The notes below the pieces were generated by a model. It worked only from the letters and a program-made list of their open reading frames with translations, did not search any database and was not told the origin of the DNA. A program made the translations under genes and the position numbers. DNA of 62,472 nt from an uncultured Prevotella sp. (GTDB lineage Bacteria > Bacteroidota > Bacteroidia > Bacteroidales > Bacteroidaceae). Within the stretch, counting starts at the first letter, position 1. Each line of letters begins with the position of its first letter. Where the stretch lies: assembly GCA_900539625.1 (NCBI GenBank), contig UQCW01000010.1, forward strand, positions 1 through 62,472, given 5' to 3'. This document shows positions 1 through 8,660 of this stretch, one piece after another.

Positions 1-152
1 CTGGAATATGAGCCCCTTTCAGGGGCAGCGGCGCAACTGCCATGTTATTTGGCTCAAAACCGCACAGAGACTTTTCTTGATTTTGAACACCCTAGCTGAC
101 AGGGCTTTTTACGCACAATCTCCCCTCGCTTGATACTTTAAATTTGAACACC
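1..152. other. Left edge, no gene; two copies of a dispersed motif
   Basis: No coding region is supported here. A short hairpin (GCCCC/GGGGC) lies at 12-26. The motif ATTTTGAACACCCT occurs at 80-93 and again, with one change, at 141-154. The same motif recurs near 17.1, 17.4, 17.65 and 50.4 kb, so this is probably the end of a repeat element lying just downstream of the ComM-like gene. Confidence 0.5.
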
Positions 153-1700
153 CTACCTTTCTGCCCAGTCGCTGCGGTCAAGATTTCTGTATCCGATGGC
201 TTCAGCGATGTGTTGCGGCAGAATTGTTTCGCTGGCGTCGAGGTCGGCGATGGTGCGGGCCACTTTCAGGATGCGGCCGTAGGCACGGGCGGAGAGGTTG
301 AGCGACTTCATGGCGAAGGCCAGACGGCGGGCGCCTTCGGCATCGGGCGTGGCGAAGGTTTCGAGTTGCGAAGCAGTCATTTGTGCGTTGCAGTGGATGC
401 CTGGAATGTTTCGGAAACGTTCGGTCTGTATGTCACGCGCTTTGATGACGCGCTGACGGATGGTTTCACTCGTTTCGCCGCGCGGCGCCGTGGCCAGTTC
501 TTCAACGGCCACAGGCATCACTTCCACCTGAATGTCAATGCGGTCGAGCAACGGACCAGAGATTTTGTTGAGGTAACGGTGGATTTGTCCTGGCGAGCAG
601 ACACATTCGTGGTGGGGATGATTATAGTAGCCACAGGGACAAGGGTTCATTGAAGCCACGAGCATGAAAGAGCAGGGGAGCGTGGCGGTGTATTTTGCGC
701 GTGAGATGGTGATTTCGCGATCTTCAAGCGGTCCGCGCAACGTTTCGAGGGCAGAGCGGTTGAATTCTGGAAGTTCGTCAAGAAAGAGTACGCCGTTGTG
801 TGCCAGTGATATTTCGCCCGGTTGCAGGTTGGCACCGCCGCCGATGAGTGCCACGTCGGAGATGGTGTGGTGGGGACTGCGGAAGGGGCGCTGCGAGATG
901 AGCGACGTGTTGCCGTCAATTTTTCCGGCAATGGAGTGAATCTGCGTCGTTTCGAGGCTTTCCGCCAGTGTGAGCTGCGGCAGAATTGAGGGAATGCGCT
1001 TCGCCATCATGCTCTTGCCACATCCCGGACTTCCCACGAGAATCAGGTTGTGGCCGCCTGCCGCTGCCACCTCACAGGCACGTTTCACCTGCTCCTGTCC
1101 TTTCACGTCGGCAAAATCGTAGGGCGACTGGCTTTGGGCAGCGTAAAATTCGGCACGCGTGTCATATTCCACTGGTTGGATTGTGGGGTGTCCGTTCAGC
1201 AGGTCAACCACCTCCAGCAGATGGTTGGCACCATAGACTTTTATGCGGTTGACCACCGCTGCCTCGTGTACGTTTTGCTGTGGCACGACCAGAAAATCGT
1301 AGCCCATCTCGCGAGCTTTGATGGCGATTGGGAGGGCACCGCGAATGGGGCGCAGCGAACCGTCGAGACCCAATTCGCCAACGAGGCAGCATTTGTCGAG
1401 CAGGGTGGAGGTGATGTATTGGTTGCTGGCCAGAATGCCGACCGCCAATGGGAGGTCATAGCCCGTTCCTTCCTTGCGCACGTCGGCCGGTGCGAAGTTT
1501 GCCACAAACGCGCTGGAGCTTAGCCTGAGTTTGGAATTGAAGATGGCGTTTATCACGCGCGTTCGGCTCTCGCGCACAGCGTTGTCGGGGAGTCCGACCA
1601 TGATGGAGGTATCGCCATTGTATGTGTTGACTTCAATGCTCACGGGCAAAGCCGTCAGACCATTGAGGGCTATGGTTTGTGTCTTGACGAGTGCATTCAT
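153..1700 (-). CDS. YifB/ComM family Mg-chelatase-like AAA+ ATPase
   Basis: 515 residues from the ATG at 1700 (MNALVKTQTIALNG), the family's usual start; an upstream ATG at 1757 gives an atypical leader. The N-terminal ChlI-like domain is followed by the Mg_chelatase AAA+ core with Walker A GSPGCGKSMMAKR, Walker B GVLFLDELPEF and the C-terminal segment with SARAYGRILKVARTIADL. ComM is known in naturally competent bacteria as a hexameric helicase that promotes branch migration when foreign DNA is integrated. Many non-competent species also carry it, so competence cannot be inferred. The TAG stop overlaps the end of the dispersed TAGGGTGTTCAAAT motif. Family assignment is very secure, cellular role less so. 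Confidence 0.93.
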   Translation of the reverse strand: MNALVKTQTIALNGLTALPVSIEVNTYNGDTSIMVGLPDNAVRESRTRVINAIFNSKLRLSSSAFVANFAPADVRKEGTGYDLPLAVGILASNQYITSTLLDKCCLVGELGLDGSLRPIRGALPIAIKAREMGYDFLVVPQQNVHEAAVVNRIKVYGANHLLEVVDLLNGHPTIQPVEYDTRAEFYAAQSQSPYDFADVKGQEQVKRACEVAAAGGHNLILVGSPGCGKSMMAKRIPSILPQLTLAESLETTQIHSIAGKIDGNTSLISQRPFRSPHHTISDVALIGGGANLQPGEISLAHNGVLFLDELPEFNRSALETLRGPLEDREITISRAKYTATLPCSFMLVASMNPCPCGYYNHPHHECVCSPGQIHRYLNKISGPLLDRIDIQVEVMPVAVEELATAPRGETSETIRQRVIKARDIQTERFRNIPGIHCNAQMTASQLETFATPDAEGARRLAFAMKSLNLSARAYGRILKVARTIADLDASETILPQHIAEAIGYRNLDRSDWAER

Positions 1701-1742
1701 GTGTTTGTGGCTTTGAGGAAATATAGATGTGGGAAGACCTAA

Positions 1743-1774
1743 GTTAATGGTAGACAATTGACCACCTACTTACT
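1743..1774. repeat. Short repeat end (AAGTAGGTGGTC ... ACCATTAA)
   Basis: Read on the minus strand this is TAGTAAGTAGGTGGTCAA followed by ACCATTAAC. The AAGTAGGTGGTC core recurs at about 21479-21490 and 41637-41649, and a diverged form lies at 50392-50425. The ACCATTA end resembles the termini of the AGTAATGG-ended elements described below. It overlaps the stop codon of the methyltransferase-like gene. Confidence 0.5.
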
Positions 1775-2399
1775 AAAAATAGTTGATGAGATGGTTCTCT
1801 TTGTTGAAGCGGGCTTCGAAACAGGCGATGCCGAAGTCGTGGAGGTCAAAGGAGACGCGCACGGCAGCGTCTTCCGTGAGGCGTTGCCAGGCAGCGAAAT
1901 CGTTTTTGGAGCGGTGGATGCCGCGCACCACGAAGAAAGCTTTCTCTCCGCGTTTAGACAGCACCGCCTTCCATGCCGAAGGCCAGAGTTCCAAAGGAGC
2001 GTCGAGATAAAGGAAGTCAACTTTGACGGGATGTATCTTTAGGGCATTGCCTTGCGAAGTACGGAGGTCGGAAGTGGTAATTTCGCGGAAGAGGCAGGAG
2101 GGACGTCCGGCGCGGAGATAGGCTGTTTGCATTTGCAGGCCATCGCCGATCACAAGGGCTTCTTTGGCCATCGATGCGTTGATGAGGCGGAGAAGCAGGC
2201 GGTCGTCGCGCTCGCGCAGTTTTGAAGGGATGGTCTTCCGTAGGTTTCTCAGGTCGTCGTAGGCGTAATAGGCTCCGCGCTCGTAGATGACGCCCGTCAC
2301 CAGATTGAAGGCAAAGGGCGAATGGATGTTATAGCCGCGGCGGTGGCGAAAACGTCGCATCCATCGCAGGCATCTGCGGGAGTTGTCGGTAAAGGACAT
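1773..2399 (-). CDS. Degenerate class I SAM-dependent methyltransferase-like protein
   Basis: 208 residues. The N-terminal GYNIHSPFAFNLVTGVIYE segment is characteristic of a Bacteroidetes O-methyltransferase-like family. The C-terminal stretch (residues about 155-205: RGIHRSKNDFAAW, then VSFDLHDFGIACF) matches that family's last strands. The glycine-rich SAM loop is poorly kept (ALVIGDGLQMQTAYL), and the usual acidic DDI before the histidine reads VRGIH, so catalysis is uncertain. The TAG stop sits inside a repeat end (1743-1774). It lies 72 bases upstream of the comM-like ATG and may be cotranscribed with it. The substrate cannot be told from sequence. Confidence 0.7.
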   Translation of the reverse strand: MSFTDNSRRCLRWMRRFRHRRGYNIHSPFAFNLVTGVIYERGAYYAYDDLRNLRKTIPSKLRERDDRLLLRLINASMAKEALVIGDGLQMQTAYLRAGRPSCLFREITTSDLRTSQGNALKIHPVKVDFLYLDAPLELWPSAWKAVLSKRGEKAFFVVRGIHRSKNDFAAWQRLTEDAAVRVSFDLHDFGIACFEARFNKENHLINYF

Positions 2400-2412
2400 G
2401 GTCAGTGAAGGT

Positions 2413-2471
2413 GAAAAGGGGATTTCAGTGGTGTTTTTACGGTAGCCGTAAGGAAAAAACTGAAATCCCCT
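2413..2471 (-). terminator. Intrinsic terminator after the double-SGNH esterase gene
   Basis: A 13-bp perfect stem (AGGGGATTTCAGT at 2417-2429 with ACTGAAATCCCCT at 2459-2471) encloses a small TTACGG/CCGTAA hairpin. On the minus strand it is followed by TTTTCACC. It separates the esterase gene from the downstream methyltransferase-like gene. Confidence 0.75.
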
Positions 2472-2507
2472 CTGTTTTGTTTGGTACGTTATGTCATAAT
2501 TTTTTAC

Positions 2508-4580
2508 TTACCACGCTGCCGTTCGGAACGTTGAGGCCGGCAGACCAGCAGCGTTGACGAGATTGGCGCGGGTGAAGGGCTGCCAGCCATAGCGGGCCGC
2601 AGCGGGTTGTTTCACTTCTTTGCTGCGCACGATGACGGTGTTGTTCTTGATGGTGGCTTCGGCAGGATGATAGATGCCATCGGCGCCAGCCACTTCAAAA
2701 CCGATGAGGCGCGTTCCCTTTCCAGCGTGCATACCGTTGGCATCGGAAAAACGGAGAACGATGGCATCGCCGTCAATCTTCATCGACTGATAGCGCGGAC
2801 CGTTGGGCGTCACTTTATGGCCGTAGGTGCGGTTGAGCACAGAGAAGGCAAGGCGTTCGCCCACTTCGCGCTTGTGGCGAGGATGAACGTCGAGCGAGTC
2901 GCCGAGGTCGGAGCATACAGCCATATAGGTGTTGGGGAGCGTTTCCGCCATGCGGCGCTGGCTGTCGCGGAAATGCGGCCAGGATGGGCGCGTGCCGATG
3001 GAAGAGAGCTGCACGAAATGGAAGGGCAGATTGGGTTGGTTGAAGAACTCGCGCCAACTGCGCTCAAGCATTGGGAAGAGGCGCTCGTGGACTTCGATAT
3101 TGTCGGCATTGGATTCCCCTTGATACCAGAGCACACCGCGCACGTCGTAGCCCTTAAGCGGCTGGATGGCGCTCTCGAAGAGATAGGCCGGTTCGTAGGG
3201 GTGGCGTTGGCGTTGCGAAGTGGCCTTCTGCGTGTTATAGGCGGCGCGTTCGCGGGCCCAGCGCATGATGAAATCGTTGTGTTTCCAGTTGCGGAGAATG
3301 GCTGGAAATTCCTTTTCGAGCGTTGCGCGGTCAATCCAGTTTTCCGTGCAAGAACCGCCCACTGCGTTGGAAATCAGTCCGACGTGGCAGCCCAGACTGT
3401 CGGCAAGTATGCGTCCGAAGTTGAAGGCAATAGCCGAGAAATGGGCTGCGGCCTTGGAGTTGGCGCGTTGCCAGTTGCCAGGGAGCACATATTGCAGATG
3501 GTTGATGGAATCGAGGCGTGCCGAATCCCACACCATAGCGTAGGTGGGCACGATGGAGGGCATGTCATAGAAATGCAGGCGCGAGCAGGTGTCGGCAGCG
3601 GCGATGTCTTCCTTGCCAGTCTGCACTTGCGAGAGTTTCAGTTCCATGTTCGACTGTCCGGAGCAAAGCCACACTTCGCCCACCCATACGTCGCTCAGCG
3701 TTTTTTCTCCGCTGCGGGCCTTCACTTGCAGTTTGTAGGGGCCGCCAGCTTCTTCAGCGGGGAAGGAAACGCTCCACTGGCCGAAGTTGTCGGTGACGGC
3801 ATCTGCCTTGCGTCCGTGGAAATTCACACTCACTTTCTCGCCAGCGTTGGCTGTGCCTTGAATGCGGATGGGGCGCTGGCGTTGCAGCACCATGCTGTTT
3901 CCGTAAGTGGCCGGCAACTGAAGACCGCCATAGTTGCCAGTCAGTTCGCTAAACACCGTCTTCGCCAAAATCAGCGCCCCCTCCGGATTGGGGTGCAGGG
4001 CATCGGGGAAGAGGTCGGGATGGCTGTGGAGCGGCGTATAGAGGTCAATGAGTCCCACGTTGTCCGTGGCGGCAATCTGGCGGATACGTTGCTGAATGAG
4101 TCCGTGCCAGAGTCGCGTGCCGCTGTCGAAGCGTGGATGGTCGTGGAAGATAGGCGTCATGAGGCAAATCCATATTTTCGCCTTCGGGTTGGCCACGCGG
4201 AAGGAATCGATGAGTGCACGGTAGTTGGGGATGAACTCATCGGCGTGGTGCGGCCAGTTCCTCGGGTCGGTGTCGTTGAGGCCGAGGTGTATCACAACGA
4301 GGTCGGCCTTAAAGTCGAGCGCGGCGCGAAATTCCGGCAGTTTCACGTAGGGGTTGTGTCCCTGAGTGAGGAGCGTGGCACCGCTGTGTCCGAAGTTGCG
4401 TACTTCATATTTGTCGCCGAGCATGGCTTGCAGGCGCACCGGATAGGCATCGTGTGCCCGGTCTTTAAGTCCGTAGCCATAGGTGACACTATTGCCAACG
4501 CAGGCTACCTTAATTCTGTCGCGTCCAGTCATGGGAAGGCAGAGGGCGAGGCAGAAGAGAGAAAGGAGGATGTGTTTCAT
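2508..4580 (-). CDS. Secreted two-domain SGNH esterase: GDSL hydrolase fused to sialate O-acetylesterase
   Basis: 690 residues with an N-terminal signal peptide (LLSLFCLALCLPMTG). Domain 1 (about 22-215) is a GDSL/SGNH hydrolase with GNS at 29-31, GLND at 100-103 and DALH at 193-196. Domain 2 (about 219-690) is a sialate O-acetylesterase-type (SASA) domain with a beta-sandwich part, VWLCSGQSNM (Ser310) and LWYQGESNAD. Enzymes of this group remove acetyl esters from sialic acids or from plant polysaccharides such as xylan or pectin. No sialidase or xylanase lies nearby to decide between them. Periplasmic or surface location is inferred from the signal peptide. Each domain keeps its own catalytic serine. 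Confidence 0.9.
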   Translation of the reverse strand: MKHILLSLFCLALCLPMTGRDRIKVACVGNSVTYGYGLKDRAHDAYPVRLQAMLGDKYEVRNFGHSGATLLTQGHNPYVKLPEFRAALDFKADLVVIHLGLNDTDPRNWPHHADEFIPNYRALIDSFRVANPKAKIWICLMTPIFHDHPRFDSGTRLWHGLIQQRIRQIAATDNVGLIDLYTPLHSHPDLFPDALHPNPEGALILAKTVFSELTGNYGGLQLPATYGNSMVLQRQRPIRIQGTANAGEKVSVNFHGRKADAVTDNFGQWSVSFPAEEAGGPYKLQVKARSGEKTLSDVWVGEVWLCSGQSNMELKLSQVQTGKEDIAAADTCSRLHFYDMPSIVPTYAMVWDSARLDSINHLQYVLPGNWQRANSKAAAHFSAIAFNFGRILADSLGCHVGLISNAVGGSCTENWIDRATLEKEFPAILRNWKHNDFIMRWARERAAYNTQKATSQRQRHPYEPAYLFESAIQPLKGYDVRGVLWYQGESNADNIEVHERLFPMLERSWREFFNQPNLPFHFVQLSSIGTRPSWPHFRDSQRRMAETLPNTYMAVCSDLGDSLDVHPRHKREVGERLAFSVLNRTYGHKVTPNGPRYQSMKIDGDAIVLRFSDANGMHAGKGTRLIGFEVAGADGIYHPAEATIKNNTVIVRSKEVKQPAAARYGWQPFTRANLVNAAGLPASTFRTAAW

Positions 4581-4663
4581 TGGTTATAGTTTTTGCTGTT
4601 GTATCATGTAATGAGTTTGTAGAGGCGTTGTCGGAATACCTTTCAGGGATTCCACACCATCTT

Positions 4664-4671
4664 CAAATTTA
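4664..4671 (-). promoter_or_regulatory. Candidate -7 box for the esterase gene
   Basis: TAAATTTG on the minus strand fits the Bacteroidetes -7 consensus TAnnTTTG and lies 84 bases upstream of the esterase ATG. No clear TTTG element is seen at the expected upstream distance, so this is a half-supported promoter. Confidence 0.35.
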
Positions 4672-4726
4672 CGATTTAATCTTCGTAACTCAGATATTTT
4701 GGCAGATTTTTCTGTGGCAAAGCCAA

Positions 4727-4762
4727 AAAGAGCCGGCAAACACAGGCGTTTGTCGGCTCTTT
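4727..4762 (-). terminator. Intrinsic terminator after the amino-acid permease gene
   Basis: A 15-bp stem with one wobble pair (AAAGAGCCGGCAAAC at 4727-4741, GTTTGTCGGCTCTTT at 4748-4762) is followed on the minus strand by a T run. It lies 22 bases downstream of the permease stop. Confidence 0.85.
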
Positions 4763-4783
4763 GAGTAAGTAATTATGAAAAAA

Positions 4784-6448
4784 TTATCCGCGTGGGCTGG
4801 CGTGGTGCCAGAGTCGCAGGATGAAGTAGATGAAATGGGCGAAGCCGATGAGGATGGCCAAGACGAGCATCGTCTTGTCGGTGCCCCATCCTGCCGTTTG
4901 CTGATGCCAGAATCCCGTGATGACACAGAGCACGGAAAGCGCCAGTCCGAGAGCGTTGAGCACCGTGACGCCGCGGCGTGCCGTGCCGTTTTCGCCTGTC
5001 GGTTCCAGATGGCTGTGGCGTATGCCATAATGGCTGTAGATGTCAAGACCGATGAGCATCCAGAGCACGAGACGTATCCATGTGTCGGCAGGCAGGAATA
5101 TCATGAGACAGAGACATGTGATGATGCCAGCCACAGGCACGAAGGGCACAAAAGGCGTGCGGAAAGTGCGTGGCACGTGGGGCATGGTCTTTCGCACAAT
5201 CAGTACGCCGGCACATACCAGCGTAAACGCCAGGAGCGTGCCGATGCTCGTCATTTCGCCAGCCATGCCAGCAGGGACGAAGGCGGCGAGGGAGGCCACG
5301 GCCGTCATGCAGATGAGGTTGTTGACGGCCGGCGTTCGAAAGCGCCGGTGTATCTTCGAGAAGACGGGCGGCAGGAGTCCGTCGTGGCTCATGGACATAA
5401 ACACGCGGCTTTGCGCCATGAGCAATACGAGAATCACGGAACAATAGCCGATGAGGATGGCCAGCACCACAGCTTTGTTGAGCCAAGGATAAGCCGGAAT
5501 GATGGTGCCATCGGCGCCTGCTGTTCCCATGTGGTCGATGGCGATGGCCACGGGGGCGATGCCCTCTTGTCCGGCGAAGTCAGTATAGTGTGCCACGCCA
5601 GTCATGACGTGGCCGAAGCCCATGTAAAGCACAGTGCAGATGAGCAGGGAGAGAAGAATGCCGAGCGGCATGTTTCGCTTCGGATTGCGCGTCTCTTGTG
5701 CGGCGGTGCTGACGGCGTCGAAGCCGAGGAAGGCGAAAAACACGATGGCGGCACCGCGGAACACGCCGCTCCAGCCAAATTCGCCCAGTGTGCCAGTGTT
5801 TTGCGGGAGATAAGGACTATAGTTGTCGCTGTTGATGTATTGCCAGCCAATCACCACAAACACCACGATGACCGCCACTTTCAAGAACACGATGATGTTG
5901 TTGAGCAACGAACTCTCGCGCGTGCCGCGGATGAGGAAGAGACTCATAATCACCACGATGGCGGCAGCCGGGAGGTTGACGATGCCGCCGTCCCACGGAC
6001 ACGCCGTCAGTTCATGCGGCAGGTTGATGCCGACGGAGGAGAGGAAATGCGTGAAATATTGGCTCCACGAGATGCTCACAGTGATGGCCGCCACGGTGTA
6101 TTCCAACACGAGGTCCCATCCGATAATCCAGGCGATGAGCTCGCCCATCGTGGCGTAGGAATAGGTGTAGGCACTTCCTGCCACGGGAATCATCGAGGCA
6201 AATTCGGCATAGCAGAGTCCGGCAAAGGCGCATCCGATGGCGGCGATGACGAACGAAAGCGTGATGGCTGGACCCGTGTAGCTTGCCGCTACGGTTCCGG
6301 TGATGGAGAAGAGTCCGGCGCCGATGATGACACCGACTCCGAAGGCCACGAGGCCGATGGGGCCGAGCACGCGGCGAAGCGTGCCCTGTCCGCTGGCGCT
6401 GGCTTCTGCTTGAAGCAGGCTGAATGGTTTTCTGATAAATAAGCCCAT
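4784..6448 (-). CDS. APC superfamily amino-acid permease
   Basis: 554 residues, hydrophobic, with about 12-14 predicted membrane helices. The first helix carries GPIGLVAFGVGVIIGAGLF, the unwound substrate-binding motif of APC transporters. Other family landmarks are FFAFLGFDAVSTAAQETRNPKRNMPLGI and the SRVFMSMSHDGLLPPVFSKIH loop. The closest recognisable group is the cationic amino-acid transporter (CAT/YhdG-like) branch, but the substrate is not proven. It is monocistronic: a terminator follows it and the folK-GNAT terminator precedes it. A GGGTGG/CCACCC hairpin at 6478-6501 lies in its 5' region. Confidence 0.92.
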   Translation of the reverse strand: MGLFIRKPFSLLQAEASASGQGTLRRVLGPIGLVAFGVGVIIGAGLFSITGTVAASYTGPAITLSFVIAAIGCAFAGLCYAEFASMIPVAGSAYTYSYATMGELIAWIIGWDLVLEYTVAAITVSISWSQYFTHFLSSVGINLPHELTACPWDGGIVNLPAAAIVVIMSLFLIRGTRESSLLNNIIVFLKVAVIVVFVVIGWQYINSDNYSPYLPQNTGTLGEFGWSGVFRGAAIVFFAFLGFDAVSTAAQETRNPKRNMPLGILLSLLICTVLYMGFGHVMTGVAHYTDFAGQEGIAPVAIAIDHMGTAGADGTIIPAYPWLNKAVVLAILIGYCSVILVLLMAQSRVFMSMSHDGLLPPVFSKIHRRFRTPAVNNLICMTAVASLAAFVPAGMAGEMTSIGTLLAFTLVCAGVLIVRKTMPHVPRTFRTPFVPFVPVAGIITCLCLMIFLPADTWIRLVLWMLIGLDIYSHYGIRHSHLEPTGENGTARRGVTVLNALGLALSVLCVITGFWHQQTAGWGTDKTMLVLAILIGFAHFIYFILRLWHHASPRG

Positions 6449-6560
6449 TGGCTGACAGTTGGTTGAGTAATGGTATTAGGGTGGTTCTAAAAATTCCACC
6501 CAGTGCTAATAGTTTGGTATGGCTTCACCCCAATAAAAAAGCGGGATATGAAAATCAATC

Positions 6561-6595
6561 AACGGGGAAGCAGAGTCGTGCTCCACTTCCCCGTT
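6561..6595 (-). terminator. Terminator of the ftsX-folK operon
   Basis: A 10-bp perfect stem (AACGGGGAAG / CTTCCCCGTT) lies 7 bases beyond the folK-GNAT stop and is followed on the minus strand by GATTGATTTT. The T tract is weak but the position is right for the end of the operon. Confidence 0.65.
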
Positions 6596-6601
6596 GTAAG
6601 G

Positions 6602-7504
6602 TTATTTTTCTTGCCATCTATAGACGTTCGTTTCCCTCAGCACGAAGCCTTCGCTGCGGTAGAGCGCGTTGGCCGCTTCGCGTTTGGGTTGCGACGTGAG
6701 ATTGAGCGATTTCGCGCCGAGGCGTTGGCTTTCTGCAATGAGGAAGCGGATGATGGCGCGTCCGTAGCCGCGTCGGCGGCAATCGGGCATCACGGCCACA
6801 TCTTCAATCCATGCTTTGCATCCCGTTGGCGAGCAGCAAAGAACGAGGGTGGCGCCAGCTTGCACCTTCCCCGACTCGTCGCGTCCCAGATAGATACGTG
6901 TGAGTCCGGTGGAGAGCATGCGTGCCACGTCGGCCGCTTTGAGTGCCGTGTAATTCTCTGTGAGCGAAGGCATGAGGCGGTTGAGCGCCGTGGCAGCCTC
7001 TTCACATTCTTCCGGCGAGTTGCCCACTGGCCTGATGCGCAGGGCGCTGAGATTCTTCAGCAGTTCGCTAACCGTTGGGCCGCCCTTCGCCAGAACCAGT
7101 TCAGGGGCAATTTCATGCAGCGGTTCCAACACGAAACGTCGCTCCGTCATGCGCGGATGTGGCAATGTGATTTCAGGCGTACACACGGCCGTATTTTCCA
7201 GCCATAGCAAGTCGATGTCAATTGTGCGGTCGCAATAGACCCCATTGATGCTCTTGCGTTTTCGTCCCAGTTTCTTCTCGATGTCTTGCGTCACCAGCAG
7301 GAGCTGTTCTGGAGAGAGCGTCGTGTCGAATTCAGCCACCGCATTGAGAAAGCGGTTGGGCGAAGAAAAGCCCACCGGCGCTGTCTCGTAGAGCGAAGAA
7401 CAGGCCTTCACCGGTCCGATGCGTTCTCCGAGCTGGCGTATGGCCTCATAGATAGTGGCTGCGCGTTGGCCGATATTGGCTCCAAATCCGATGTATAGTT
7501 TCAT
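6602..7504 (-). CDS. folK: FolK (HPPK) fused to a GNAT acetyltransferase
   Basis: 300 residues. Residues 1 to about 150 are 6-hydroxymethyl-7,8-dihydropterin pyrophosphokinase, which transfers pyrophosphate from ATP in folate synthesis. Seen are IGFGANIG at the N terminus, the RFLNAVAEFDT strand, the DRTIDIDLLW signature and TLPHPRMTERRFVLEPL. Residues about 165-300 are a GNAT N-acetyltransferase with the acetyl-CoA loop VMPDCRRRGYGRAIIRF and the late NALYRSEGFV motif. Ordinary FolK is about 160 residues, so the second half is a true added domain, read in one frame without interruption. It lies 18 bases after queA. The acetyltransferase substrate is unknown. Confidence 0.92.
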   Translation of the reverse strand: MKLYIGFGANIGQRAATIYEAIRQLGERIGPVKACSSLYETAPVGFSSPNRFLNAVAEFDTTLSPEQLLLVTQDIEKKLGRKRKSINGVYCDRTIDIDLLWLENTAVCTPEITLPHPRMTERRFVLEPLHEIAPELVLAKGGPTVSELLKNLSALRIRPVGNSPEECEEAATALNRLMPSLTENYTALKAADVARMLSTGLTRIYLGRDESGKVQAGATLVLCCSPTGCKAWIEDVAVMPDCRRRGYGRAIIRFLIAESQRLGAKSLNLTSQPKREAANALYRSEGFVLRETNVYRWQEK

Positions 7505-7522
7505 GCCGCGGATTGTCTGAGA

Positions 7523-8575
7523 TTAGTCGATGATGAGCATCACGTCGCCGTAAGGGCCAAACTTATAGTCTTCCTTGAGCGCTACGTTATAGGCGTGCAT
7601 GGTGTAGTCATAGTCGCCAAAAGCGGCAGTGAGCATCAGCATGGTAGAGTAGGGGAGATGGAAGTTCGACAGCATGGCATCTGCCACGGTGAAGTTGTAG
7701 GGCGGGAAGATAAACTTGTTGGTCCATCCTTCGAAAGCCTTGATGCGTGCATTCGTTCCCACGCAGGCTTCCAGGGCGCGTTGCACGGTTGTGCCGACGG
7801 CCACCACCTTGTGTTCCTCCTCCTTCGTCTTGTTGACGATGTCGCAGCATTCCTGTTCCACAAACATCTGCTCAGAGTCCATCTTGTGCTTCGTGAGGTC
7901 TTCCACGTCAGTTTCGCGGAAGCATCCCATGCCGCAGTGGAGCGTGATGTAGGCAAAGTTGATGCCCTTGATTTCCATGCGCTTCATGAGTTCGCGTGAG
8001 AAGTGCAGACCCGTTGCCGGCGCAGTGACCGCACCTTCGTTTTTGGCGAAGATACACTGGAAGCGCTCGAGGTCTTCAGGTTCCGACGGACGGCCAATAA
8101 AGCGAGGAATAGGCGCTTCGCCGAGGGCATAGAGCTGTTTTTTAAATTCGTCGTGGTCGCCGTCGTAGAGGAAGCGCAGCGTGCGTCCGCGGCTGGTGGT
8201 GTTGTCAATCACCTCGGCCACGATGGAATTGTCTTCTCCAAAATAAAGTTTGTTTCCGATACGGATTTTGCGTGCAGGGTCAACCAGCACGTCCCAGAGG
8301 CGCAATTCCTGGTTGAGTTCGCGCAACAGGAACACCTCGATGCAGGCGCCGGTTTTTTCCTTGTTGCCGTAGAGGCGGGCAGGAAACACCTTGGTGTCAT
8401 TGAAGACGAAAAGGTCGTTCTCATCGAAATAGGTGAGCAAGTCCTTAAACATTCTGTGTTCAATTTCACCCGTTTTGCGGTGAAGCACCATCATACGGCA
8501 CTCGTCGCGGTGCGGCGCAGGATATTGTGCAATTTTATCCTGTGGAAGTTTAAACTTAAATTGGGATAACTTCAT
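7523..8575 (-). CDS. queA: S-adenosylmethionine:tRNA ribosyltransferase-isomerase QueA
   Basis: 350 residues, the normal length. QueA transfers and isomerises the ribosyl part of SAM onto 7-aminomethyl-7-deazaguanine in tRNA, making epoxyqueuosine. Family landmarks are KLPQDKIAQYPAPHRDECRMMVLHR at the start, FNDTKVFPARLYG, EGAVTAPATGLHFS, the TLHCGMGCFR segment and the C-terminal FHLPYSTMLMLTAAF. It sits between truB and folK in the conserved Bacteroidetes order. No other queuosine gene is present in the window. Confidence 0.97.
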   Translation of the reverse strand: MKLSQFKFKLPQDKIAQYPAPHRDECRMMVLHRKTGEIEHRMFKDLLTYFDENDLFVFNDTKVFPARLYGNKEKTGACIEVFLLRELNQELRLWDVLVDPARKIRIGNKLYFGEDNSIVAEVIDNTTSRGRTLRFLYDGDHDEFKKQLYALGEAPIPRFIGRPSEPEDLERFQCIFAKNEGAVTAPATGLHFSRELMKRMEIKGINFAYITLHCGMGCFRETDVEDLTKHKMDSEQMFVEQECCDIVNKTKEEEHKVVAVGTTVQRALEACVGTNARIKAFEGWTNKFIFPPYNFTVADAMLSNFHLPYSTMLMLTAAFGDYDYTMHAYNVALKEDYKFGPYGDVMLIID

Positions 8576-8660
8576 ATCGTTGTATTGTTTTTATAGTCTC
8601 TGATAGTAATGGCGGGAGGGGTGATTTGCTCCTTTCCGGCCAGAAGGTTATGCGTTTTCT

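Noticed and set aside
2607..4589. 660-codon open frame opposite the double-SGNH esterase gene
   Set aside because: It is an antisense shadow of a G/C-rich gene; its composition (His, Val, Gly, Glu-rich) is typical of such shadows and no domain is recognisable.
4775..6442. 555-codon open frame opposite the amino-acid permease gene
   Set aside because: Antisense shadow; highly charged, His-rich sequence produced by reversing hydrophobic codons.
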